The notes under the pieces: model-generated
What the model saw: only the letters and a program-made list of their open reading frames with translations
The model's database searches: none
What the model was told of the DNA's origin: nothing
Shown here: piece by piece, positions 35,804 through 43,112 of the stretch
How the letters are laid out: every line of letters begins with the position of its first letter
Numbering within the stretch: the first letter of the stretch is position 1
DNA from: an uncultured SAR86 cluster bacterium
Lineage (GTDB): Bacteria > Pseudomonadota > Gammaproteobacteria > Magnimaribacterales > D2472
NCBI GenBank assembly: GCA_902599315.1
Contig: CACKEY010000001.1
Coordinates: forward strand, 361,328-425,327
Length of the DNA stretch: 64,000 bases
Direction of reading: 5' to 3'
Program-made: the position numbers and the translations under genes

Positions 35804-36876
35804 TGCTCAAATCCTGTAACTTCTAAATCAAATCCTGACAATGAAGGATATTTCATAGGAGTTGCTAACAGTTTGATCTCAGTCAAACCGAGCTCCTTTA
35901 ATATTTGGGAGCCAATTCCAACAGTTTTTGTTTCAGGTTTTATTGATGATTTAGTTCCCATCAGATCATTTAAAACTCCATCAGCATTTTGATAATTACC
36001 AATTAAAAGCAAAACACCACATTGCTCAACACCAATTCTTCTAAAAGCTTCTTGTAGATTTAATCTTTCACCAAATTCATCAATGCCAATTAAATCATGT
36101 AATGTATTCGGAACATGAACACGCACTAATGGTGTTTTGGATGCTTTTAGGTCACCCTTTACAAAAGCCAAATGTAAATTGTTAAAAATACTGTCTCTCC
36201 AGGCAGAAAGTTCAAATTGAATCCCATGGACCTCTACTGATTTTGAGTATTCAAGGTGAACGGACTTCTCTTTCAATGTTCGATAATGAATTAGGTCTGC
36301 TATTGTCCCAATTTTAAGATCATGAATTTCTGCAAACTTAATCAAGTCATCCCTTCTTGCCATCGTGCCATCATCATTCATTATTTCGCAGATGACTCCA
36401 GCCTCTTCAAGACCTGCCAATCTGGCCAAATCGCATGCAGCCTCTGTGTGTCCTGCACGGCTTAAAACCCCTCCTTCAAATGCACGAAGTGGAAAAATAT
36501 GCCCAGGCTGCACTATATCATCTGACTTAGCATTTTTTTTTGCTGCTGCTTTAATGGTTCTCGCCCTATCCTCAGCAGAAATTCCTGTAGTGATTCCCTC
36601 TGCAGCTTCGATAGAGACAGTAAATCCAGTACCATGCTTGGCTCTGTTATTATTGGTCATCATTGGTAAATTAAGTTGATCACACTTTTGAGGAGATAGA
36701 GGCAAACACACCAAGCCTTTAGCTTTGCTAATCATAAAATTTATCTTTTTATTATCTATAAGTTCTGCAGCACAAACTAAATCACCTTCATTTTCTCTAT
36801 CTTCATCATCTAATAAAATTACAATTTTGCCAGCGGCAACGTCTTGAATGATTTCTTCTGTAGAATTAAATTCCAT
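35800..36876 (-). CDS. ribB: 3,4-dihydroxy-2-butanone-4-phosphate synthase with degenerate GTP cyclohydrolase II domain
   Basis: A 358-residue protein. The first ~205 residues are an intact RibB domain (LLDDEDRENEGDLVCAAE near residue 20, GRAGHTEAACDLARLAG-like motif as SRAGHTEAACDLARLAG). The remaining ~150 residues have the GTP cyclohydrolase II fold (VRVHVPNTLHDLIG, then EQCGVLLLI) but lack the zinc-binding Cys motif SxRCDCG and the LRQEGRG loop. So this half should be inactive in GTP hydrolysis. A separate, intact ribA lies at 48957-49541, which fits. Such RibB proteins with a dead C-terminus are common in gammaproteobacteria. Confidence 0.92.
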   Translation of the reverse strand: MEFNSTEEIIQDVAAGKIVILLDDEDRENEGDLVCAAELIDNKKINFMISKAKGLVCLPLSPQKCDQLNLPMMTNNNRAKHGTGFTVSIEAAEGITTGISAEDRARTIKAAAKKNAKSDDIVQPGHIFPLRAFEGGVLSRAGHTEAACDLARLAGLEEAGVICEIMNDDGTMARRDDLIKFAEIHDLKIGTIADLIHYRTLKEKSVHLEYSKSVEVHGIQFELSAWRDSIFNNLHLAFVKGDLKASKTPLVRVHVPNTLHDLIGIDEFGERLNLQEAFRRIGVEQCGVLLLIGNYQNADGVLNDLMGTKSSIKPETKTVGIGSQILKELGLTEIKLLATPMKYPSLSGFDLEVTGFEQ

Positions 36877-36911
36877 TTTTCTTTATATAAGTATCAAAAA
36901 TCTAAAAACAA

Positions 36912-38024
36912 TTAGATATTTTCATTGTAATAAGTGGTTTTAACATCATCTTTAAATCTTTCAACTTTAACCGTTTTAAGTTTGCTTGATTTTTTTATAC
37001 TATCTGGAGCTTTTATACTTAATGTTTTGATACTTCCATCACCTAAAAATATTGGCGCAGTATATATCACTAATTCATCAAATAAATTATTAGCAATAAA
37101 ACTATTTAAAGTTTTCTGACCGCCTTCAACTAAAATACTTGATATATTTCTAGCCAAAAGGTCTTTCAGAAATTTTTCAAGAAAGTTTTTTCCTTTATAT
37201 TCTATGTATTCTAAATTTTTGGATTGTTTCGCCGATAGTCTGGATCCAATAATCACCTTTGCATTATTTGAAAAAAGTTTATTATTATTTTTAGATTTTT
37301 TGAGATTACCAATGATAATTTTTGTTGGTTGCTCAATAGTTTCATTTTTATCTATACCTAATTCTTTTTTTGACAATCGAACTGTAAGTGACGGGTTGTC
37401 TTTTTCAGCCGTACCCCTGCCAACTAGGATGCCTTTAACTTTCGAGCGAATACGATGACCATCTTTTCGGGATTCGGTATTTGAAATCCAGTTACTATCT
37501 CCATTTTTGAGAGCAATTTTTCCGTCAATTGATTGTGCACTTTTGAGAATAACGTAAGGCCGTGATTTTTTTTGGTTTGTAAAAAATATTTTATTTAATT
37601 GTTTGCATTCTTTTTTAAGTAGTCCTACTTTTGTATGAATTCCAGCTTTTTCAAGCAATCTAATTCCTCGTCCGTTGATTTTTGGGTTCGGATCGAGAGT
37701 GCCACAAAATAACTTTTTGATTTTATGTTCTATGAGCGCGTTTGTGCATGGAGGCGTATTTTTCTCTATAGAGCAAGGTTCAAGATTTACGTAAAAATCT
37801 GACCCAGCAATAATTTTCATAGCTTTCTTAAGACCAAATCTTTTTTTGCAGTTTTTGATTGCATTTATCTCTGCATGGTCTTTACCGTATTCTTGATGCC
37901 AGCCTTCGCCAACAATCTTATTATTTTTTACAATAACGCACCCGACCATAGGATTTGGTTGTGTTTTTAGTTGGCCCCTTTTAGCAAGCTCAATGGCTTT
38001 AGCCATAAAGTCAATGTCTTTCAT
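36912..38024 (-). CDS. ribD: Bifunctional diaminohydroxyphosphoribosylaminopyrimidine deaminase / reductase
   Basis: A 370-residue two-domain enzyme for steps two and three of riboflavin synthesis. The N-terminal deaminase domain has the zinc ligands in DHAEINAI near residue 47 and [18 protein letters not shown] near 75-90. The C-terminal reductase domain begins at [18 protein letters not shown] and contains the [21 protein letters not shown] region. I start it at ATG 38024, overlapping nrdR by 14 bases, because the longer frame adds 32 residues inside nrdR. Riboflavin synthase (ribE), normally the next gene, is absent. Confidence 0.93.
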   Translation of the reverse strand: MKDIDFMAKAIELAKRGQLKTQPNPMVGCVIVKNNKIVGEGWHQEYGKDHAEINAIKNCKKRFGLKKAMKIIAGSDFYVNLEPCSIEKNTPPCTNALIEHKIKKLFCGTLDPNPKINGRGIRLLEKAGIHTKVGLLKKECKQLNKIFFTNQKKSRPYVILKSAQSIDGKIALKNGDSNWISNTESRKDGHRIRSKVKGILVGRGTAEKDNPSLTVRLSKKELGIDKNETIEQPTKIIIGNLKKSKNNNKLFSNNAKVIIGSRLSAKQSKNLEYIEYKGKNFLEKFLKDLLARNISSILVEGGQKTLNSFIANNLFDELVIYTAPIFLGDGSIKTLSIKAPDSIKKSSKLKTVKVERFKDDVKTTYYNENI

Positions 38025-38499
38025 TTTTCTTTTTTGATACTTTTGACTTTTCTTTCGAAAGAGTTGAAATTTCATCAGCAAATTCTTTGATATCCTGAAA
38101 ATCTCGATACACAGAAGCAAATCTTACATATGCAACCTGATCCACTCTTTTTAAATTTCGCATTACAATTTCACCAAGTTGACGAGAGGCAATTTCTCTC
38201 TCACCAAGTTGACGAATTTCAGTCAAGATACTTCCAAAAACTCCATCGACCTCTTCAGAGGATAAAGGTCTTTTCTCAAGAGCCCTAAGCATGCCCGCCT
38301 TGAGCTTAACACCATTAAAAGGCTGTCTCTCTCCATCGCTTTTTACTATTCTTGGTAAAGCTAGGTCTGCTGTTTCAAAAGTTGTGAACCTGGCATGACA
38401 GACTTCACATTCTCTTCTTCTTCTGATTTGTGAGCCGTCACCAACAAGCCTAGAATCGATTACTTTAGTATCTTGGGCTTGGCAAAAAGGGCAAAACAT
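38011..38499 (-). CDS. nrdR: Transcriptional repressor NrdR
   Basis: A 162-residue repressor of ribonucleotide reductase genes. The N-terminal zinc ribbon has C3, C6, C31 and C34 ([19 protein letters not shown]), with the invariant RRRRECEVC stretch. An ATP-cone follows ([22 protein letters not shown], read as [14 protein letters not shown] and KLKAGM), and the C-terminus carries [16 protein letters not shown]. It ends over the start of ribD, and lies 2 bases downstream of glyA. Confidence 0.96.
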   Translation of the reverse strand: MFCPFCQAQDTKVIDSRLVGDGSQIRRRRECEVCHARFTTFETADLALPRIVKSDGERQPFNGVKLKAGMLRALEKRPLSSEEVDGVFGSILTEIRQLGEREIASRQLGEIVMRNLKRVDQVAYVRFASVYRDFQDIKEFADEISTLSKEKSKVSKKKNERH

Positions 38500-38501
38500 T
38501 T

Positions 38502-39776
38502 TTATTGATAAACTGGAAACCTTTTACACATTTCAACTACTTTGTTTTTAACCGTATTAATCTTATCAGCATTGCTATGATCAAGAACAACATCACAAAT
38601 CCAATTAGTTAATATTTCTACTTCATCACCACCAAAACCCCTTGTGGTAATAGCTGGTGTACCTAATCTTATACCAGAAGTCACAAATGGTGATTGGGGA
38701 TCATTGGGGACTGCATTTTTATTAACAGTGATATTTGCATGACCTAATGCATGTTCGCAATCTTTACCCGTTAATCCTTTTTTTCTTAAATCCATTAAGA
38801 CGATATGATTGTCAGTTTTGCCTGTCACAACATCAATTCCCCTGTCTTGAATGACCTTGCACATCAGTTTTGCATTATCGATTACTTGCTGAGTATATAT
38901 TTTGAAATCAGGCTCTAAAGCTTCTTTAAAACACACTGCTTTTGCTGCTATGACATGCATCAATGGCCCACCTTGAGACCCAGGGAATACTGCTGAGTTT
39001 AATTTTTTTTCTAAATTTTCATTTGATTTCGCGATAATAATGCCAGATCTAGGGCCTCTAAGAGTTTTATGAGTCGTTGAAGTTACTACATCAGCATATG
39101 GTACTGGCGAGGGATATAAACCCGCCGCAACGAGTCCAGAAACATGAGCCATATCAACAAGAAAATAAGCATTTACTTCATCAGCAATATCTCTAAAAAT
39201 TTTCCAATCTATAATTCCAGAAAAAGCTGAAAATCCAGCAATGATCATCTTAGGTTTATGTTTTTTAGCTAAATCTCTTACGCTATCGTAGTCAATATCA
39301 AATGTTTCAGGATGCAAGCCATATTGAATAGCTTGATAGTTTTTGCCTGAAAAATTTACTTTTGCACCATGAGTTAGGTGACCACCTTGATCGAGACTCA
39401 TTCCAAGAATCAAATCGTTAGGTTCAAGCATGGCAAGAAATGCAGCAGCGTTTGCAGAAGATCCTGAGTGAGGTTGAACGTTAGCGTAATCTGCCTTAAA
39501 AAGCTCTTTGGCTCTGCTGATTGCAATTTCTTCTGCAACATCTACATACTCACACCCACCGTAGTATCTTTTATTTGGATAGCCCTCAGCATATTTGTTT
39601 GTAAGTAGGCCTCCTTGAGCCTCCATAACTCTTTTGCTGGCGTAATTTTCAGATGCTATGAGCTCTATGTGCTCTTCTTGACGCATTGATTCTTTGTCGA
39701 GTGCTTGCCAAAGCTCAACATCATATTTTTCAATAGTTTGTCTATTAGCGAAGATTGAATCAGCTTTAGATTCCAT
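38502..39776 (-). CDS. glyA: Serine hydroxymethyltransferase
   Basis: A 424-residue PLP enzyme interconverting serine and glycine with tetrahydrofolate. It has the N-terminal [29 protein letters not shown] and, near residue 228, the PLP-lysine motif [16 protein letters not shown] start it at ATG 39776, which has GGAG 6 bases upstream; an in-frame TTG at 39788 lies in that ribosome site and is less likely. glyA-nrdR-ribD is a common order in gammaproteobacteria. Confidence 0.96.
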   Translation of the reverse strand: MESKADSIFANRQTIEKYDVELWQALDKESMRQEEHIELIASENYASKRVMEAQGGLLTNKYAEGYPNKRYYGGCEYVDVAEEIAISRAKELFKADYANVQPHSGSSANAAAFLAMLEPNDLILGMSLDQGGHLTHGAKVNFSGKNYQAIQYGLHPETFDIDYDSVRDLAKKHKPKMIIAGFSAFSGIIDWKIFRDIADEVNAYFLVDMAHVSGLVAAGLYPSPVPYADVVTSTTHKTLRGPRSGIIIAKSNENLEKKLNSAVFPGSQGGPLMHVIAAKAVCFKEALEPDFKIYTQQVIDNAKLMCKVIQDRGIDVVTGKTDNHIVLMDLRKKGLTGKDCEHALGHANITVNKNAVPNDPQSPFVTSGIRLGTPAITTRGFGGDEVEILTNWICDVVLDHSNADKINTVKNKVVEMCKRFPVYQ

Positions 39777-39828
39777 TAATTGCTCCAAAAGTATTTTTTT
39801 AAAATTCGAGATGTTTATTCTAAATTAT

Positions 39829-40482
39829 CTAGGGCTTGTTGTGGGAAAAAGGACGCGATCTTTTTGGATAAGTTGCTTTGCAAATTTTGCATGTAATCCC
39901 ATGACATTGCTTTGCTTGGCAAAATTCTCTTCCCCAAAAAATTATTTGTAGATGAAGTTTATTCCATGAATCCTTAGAAAAAATTTTTTTTAAATCCCTT
40001 TCAGTTTGTTTAACATTTTTACCTTTCGTAAGTCCCCATCTTTGAGCCAGTCGATGAATGTGAGTATCTACAGGAAATGCTGGATGTCCGAAACCCTGGC
40101 TAATTACTACAGAAGCAGTTTTATGGCCGACACCTGGAAGCTTTTCTAATGCCTTTATGTCCTCCGGAACTTCTCCGTTAAATGATTCGCACAAAATATT
40201 TGAAAGTTTATGTATTGCTTTAGATTTTTGAGGTCCCAAACCACAGGGTTTTATAATTTTATATATTTGATTAGGGCTTTTAGTACTCATGTCCTTTGGA
40301 TTATCAGCCAGCTTGAAAAGTTTTGGCGTTACTTTATTAACTCTTTCATCCGTGCATTGTGCTGATAGAAGGACAGCAACTAGAAGGGTAAAATTATCTT
40401 TATGATCAAGTGGAACGGGTGTTTCAGGATAATATTCATCCAAAATTTTTTTAACAATTAATGCTCGTTCAGCTTTTATCAT
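39829..40482 (-). CDS. nth: Endonuclease III-type DNA glycosylase with variant C-terminal Cys motif
   Basis: A 217-residue HhH-GPD base-excision enzyme for oxidised pyrimidines. The helix-hairpin-helix LPGVGHKTASVVIS (residues about 112-125) carries the catalytic Lys, and FPVDTHIHRLAQRW has the catalytic Asp. The C-terminal cluster reads FCQAKQCHGITCKIC, i.e. C-x4-C-x4-C-x2-C, instead of the classical C-x6-C-x2-C-x5-C of the 4Fe-4S loop. Four Cys are still available for a metal site. It is transcribed toward glyA with a 52-base gap. Confidence 0.92.
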   Translation of the reverse strand: MIKAERALIVKKILDEYYPETPVPLDHKDNFTLLVAVLLSAQCTDERVNKVTPKLFKLADNPKDMSTKSPNQIYKIIKPCGLGPQKSKAIHKLSNILCESFNGEVPEDIKALEKLPGVGHKTASVVISQGFGHPAFPVDTHIHRLAQRWGLTKGKNVKQTERDLKKIFSKDSWNKLHLQIIFWGREFCQAKQCHGITCKICKATYPKRSRPFSHNKP

Positions 40483-40528
40483 TTTTAAAATTTTTTAAAT
40501 AATACTATATTTTTATAATTCAAAATTT

Positions 40529-40538
40529 CGAATATTCG
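40529..40538. promoter_or_regulatory. Palindrome upstream of the acyl-CoA dehydrogenase promoter
   Basis: CGAATATTCG is a perfect 10-base palindrome 15 bases before the -35 box at 40554. Its position would suit an operator, but such a short AT-rich palindrome can arise by chance and no second half-site is clear. Confidence 0.25.
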
Positions 40539-40553
40539 TTGTATTAATAGCCA

Positions 40554-40581
40554 TTGATTTGACTGATTTAATACCTATAAT
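40554..40581 (+). promoter_or_regulatory. Sigma-70-type promoter for the acyl-CoA dehydrogenase pair
   Basis: TTGATT at 40554-40559 and TATAAT at 40576-40581 are separated by 16 bases. The -10 box is a consensus match, and the pair is about 60 bases upstream of the ATG at 40642, in the divergent spacer next to nth. A transcript would carry a leader of about 50 bases. Confidence 0.5.
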
Positions 40582-40641
40582 ATCTTCACACATTGCCTTA
40601 CTTTTACAAGTAATCAATGCTGAAATTCAAACTAAAACCTT

Positions 40642-41763
40642 ATGCAAGACTATAAAACAGAATCTCCATTTGACATTTCTCTTTCTGAAGAGCAACAAAT
40701 GACATGGGATATGTTAAGAAAATTTGCTGAAACTGAGCTTCGACCGCAAGCGAGAAACACCGAAGCTGATGGAATGCCAAGCGATGAATTACTTGAGAAG
40801 ATCAAGTCCTTAGATCTCATTCCTTTAATTATCCCTGAGGAATATGGCGGCATGGGCTTAAAACAGGATTCTGTCTCAAATGCTCTAGCCCTAGAGGCCC
40901 TCGCATACGGAGATCTGTCGTTGGCAATGTCGGTATCAATTCCTTTATTAACTGCTCAGATTATTGCTGAACATGGCAGCGAAGAACAAAAAGCTAAGCT
41001 TTTACCTGACTTTGTTGCCGGATCAATCTTTCAAGTAGGATTGGGTATTAATAACGCAATGATTTCAACTGATTCATATCAATCAAGCGTTTCCGCTAAA
41101 GAGCAAGGTGAAGAAATAATTCTCAATGGTTCTAAAGCAGGCATTGCTTTTGCAAAGGATGCTAAATCTTTTTTAATTTCTGCATCCAATGAATCAGGTG
41201 AATGCGACCTATATCTTGTTAATAAAGATCAGAAGGGTCTTAAACTTGAAGATAAAGAATATATGGGGTTGAAAGGCATGCCTCTCTCACAAATTAGTTT
41301 CTCAAATTGCAAAATTAATGTTTCGCAAAAACTCGGAGGACATAATTATTCTATTAATTATCAATCCCTGATAGATTCCTCAAGAATTGGTATGTCCGCT
41401 CTGGCGCTTGGAGTTTGCCAGGCTGTTTTAGATTATGTTGTGCCATACACTAATGAAAGAGTTGCTTTTGATGAGCCAATTTCAAACCGACAGTCCGTAG
41501 CTTTTTTGGTTGCAGATATGGCAATAGAAACTGAAGCCCTAAGACTTATGGTATATAAGTCTGCAGCTCTAAAAGATCTAGAAGAGGATTTTCATAAGCA
41601 AGCATCACTGACTTATAGATTTGCAACTCACCATGGAATGAAAATTGGAACAGACGGGGTTCAATTGCTTGGTGGCCATGGTTTTACACATGAGCACCCA
41701 GTTGAGCTTTGGTACAGAAATTTAAGAGCTATCGGAATATTTGAAGGAGGCGCAGGAGTATAA
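40642..41763 (+). CDS. Acyl-CoA dehydrogenase family protein with divergent FAD site
   Basis: A 373-residue acyl-CoA dehydrogenase-fold protein. The N-terminal helical domain (IIPEEYGGMGLKQDS, near residue 58), central sheet domain and C-terminal helical bundle (GVQLLGGHGFTHEHPVELWYRNLRAIGIFEG) are recognisable. The usual flavin-binding block A-x-TEP-x-AGSD is replaced by QVGLGINNAMISTDSYQSS. The protein also stops right after FEGGAGV, so it lacks the usual C-terminal arm with QRxIARxxL. It is followed, one base after its stop, by a second dehydrogenase with an intact flavin site. The pair may form a heteromer in which this subunit is the degenerate partner. Confidence 0.85.
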   Translation: MQDYKTESPFDISLSEEQQMTWDMLRKFAETELRPQARNTEADGMPSDELLEKIKSLDLIPLIIPEEYGGMGLKQDSVSNALALEALAYGDLSLAMSVSIPLLTAQIIAEHGSEEQKAKLLPDFVAGSIFQVGLGINNAMISTDSYQSSVSAKEQGEEIILNGSKAGIAFAKDAKSFLISASNESGECDLYLVNKDQKGLKLEDKEYMGLKGMPLSQISFSNCKINVSQKLGGHNYSINYQSLIDSSRIGMSALALGVCQAVLDYVVPYTNERVAFDEPISNRQSVAFLVADMAIETEALRLMVYKSAALKDLEEDFHKQASLTYRFATHHGMKIGTDGVQLLGGHGFTHEHPVELWYRNLRAIGIFEGGAGV

Positions 41764-41764
41764 A

Positions 41765-42964
41765 ATGATTCATCCACTATTACCAAATCAGTTACAAAAA
41801 ACGCAAGAGACCATGAGAATGGCGGCAGAATTTATTTTGCGCCCAATTTCAAGAAAGTATGATAAAGCTGAACATGAGCCTCCTTTAGAAATGGAACAGT
41901 TAAATCAAGCTGCCGCAGCTCAAAAAAAACAGACAGGTATGACTGATGATTCTGTTAAATCGATGGATTTAGGCGGTAGAAATTTATGGGCAGTAATTTC
42001 TCTCGAGCAAATGTGTTGGGGTGATGTTGGTCTATTTCTTGCAAGACCTGGAACTGGTCTTGGAAACGCAGCAATTATGGCTGTTGGTAATGAAGAGCAA
42101 AAATCTAAATGGGGAAAAAGATGGGCTGCCATGGCAATCACTGAGCCAGCAGCAGGATCAGACTCAAAAAACATTTCTACAACGGCAGTCTTAGAAGGAG
42201 ATGAATGGGTTTTAAATGGCGAAAAAATTTATGTGACTGACGGTGATCGATGTGATTGTGTTGTTGTTTGGGCAACGCTAAATAAAAATATGGGAAAAAC
42301 GGCGATTCGATCATTTTTAGTCGAAAAAGGTACGCCAGGATTTACAGTTGCGAGGCTTGAAAAGAAATTAGGTATCAGAGCCTCAGATACTGCAACATTG
42401 ATTTTTGATAATTGCAGGGTTCCTAGAGAGAATTTGCTCGGTGGCAAGGAAGAAATTGAAACGGATGTTAATGCAGCTAAGAAGTCATTTGGTGGAGCAA
42501 TGCAAACTTTTGATAATACAAGGCCAATGGTCGCTGGTATGGCGATCGGTTTAGGTCAAGCTGCATTAGATATGACAAGAGCTCTCCTTGCTGAAGAAGG
42601 TTATGAAGATAATTTTGGAGCATCCATTCATCAACAAACAGCTGTCCAAAGAGAACTTGAAATGCTTGAGGCAGAATTAGAGGCTGCTAGATTACTAGTC
42701 TATAAATCGGCATGGATGATGGATAATAAAATGCCAAACTCTAAAGAAGCCTCTATGGGAAAAGCTAAAGCAGGAAGAATAGGTAATAAAATCTCATTAA
42801 AATGTGTTGAGATATGCTCCATGCAAGGCTTTTCAGAAGATCATTTGCTTGAAAAATTTTCTAGGGACTCAAAAATTCTTGATATTTTTGAAGGCACGCA
42901 GCAAATTCAACAATTGATAGTTGCAAGACAAGTTTTAGGGAAAAGTTCAAGAGATCTAAAGTAG
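41765..42964 (+). CDS. Acyl-CoA dehydrogenase
   Basis: A 399-residue flavoenzyme that introduces the alpha-beta double bond into acyl-CoA thioesters. It starts at ATG 41765 with AGGAG 7 bases upstream; the longer frame overlapping the previous gene is not needed. The flavin/substrate block AMAITEPAAGSDSKNIST is intact near residue 125, followed by TDGDRCDCVVVWA. The catalytic-base region IFEGTQQIQQLIVARQVLG is at the C-terminus. Substrate chain length or type cannot be read from the sequence. With its degenerate neighbour and the thiolase 3.4 kb downstream it suggests a beta-oxidation-like pathway. Confidence 0.92.
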   Translation: MIHPLLPNQLQKTQETMRMAAEFILRPISRKYDKAEHEPPLEMEQLNQAAAAQKKQTGMTDDSVKSMDLGGRNLWAVISLEQMCWGDVGLFLARPGTGLGNAAIMAVGNEEQKSKWGKRWAAMAITEPAAGSDSKNISTTAVLEGDEWVLNGEKIYVTDGDRCDCVVVWATLNKNMGKTAIRSFLVEKGTPGFTVARLEKKLGIRASDTATLIFDNCRVPRENLLGGKEEIETDVNAAKKSFGGAMQTFDNTRPMVAGMAIGLGQAALDMTRALLAEEGYEDNFGASIHQQTAVQRELEMLEAELEAARLLVYKSAWMMDNKMPNSKEASMGKAKAGRIGNKISLKCVEICSMQGFSEDHLLEKFSRDSKILDIFEGTQQIQQLIVARQVLGKSSRDLK

Positions 42965-43042
42965 ATATTTTTGAGGTTTTTTTTGCACATAATCTTCATA
43001 TAAATATAGCTTATATACTCTTATCACTAACACTTAAAAAAA

Positions 43043-43070
43043 TTGCCATATACTTATCTTTGGGTATATC
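43043..43070 (+). promoter_or_regulatory. Possible promoter of the TonB-dependent receptor gene
   Basis: TTGCCA at 43043-43048 and TATATC at 43065-43070 are 16 bases apart, about 40 bases before the ATG. A strong ribosome site (AAAGGGGGAAG) follows. The surrounding 148-base spacer is AT-rich with several other TATA-like stretches, so the exact boxes are uncertain. Confidence 0.35.
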
Positions 43071-43112
43071 ATTAAGTTTGTTCTTTATTAATCAACTTAA
43101 AGGGGGAAGATT

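Noticed and set aside
38025-38120. Longer ribD reading frame into nrdR
   Set aside because: The added 32 residues are basic and low-complexity and lie inside the nrdR coding sequence.
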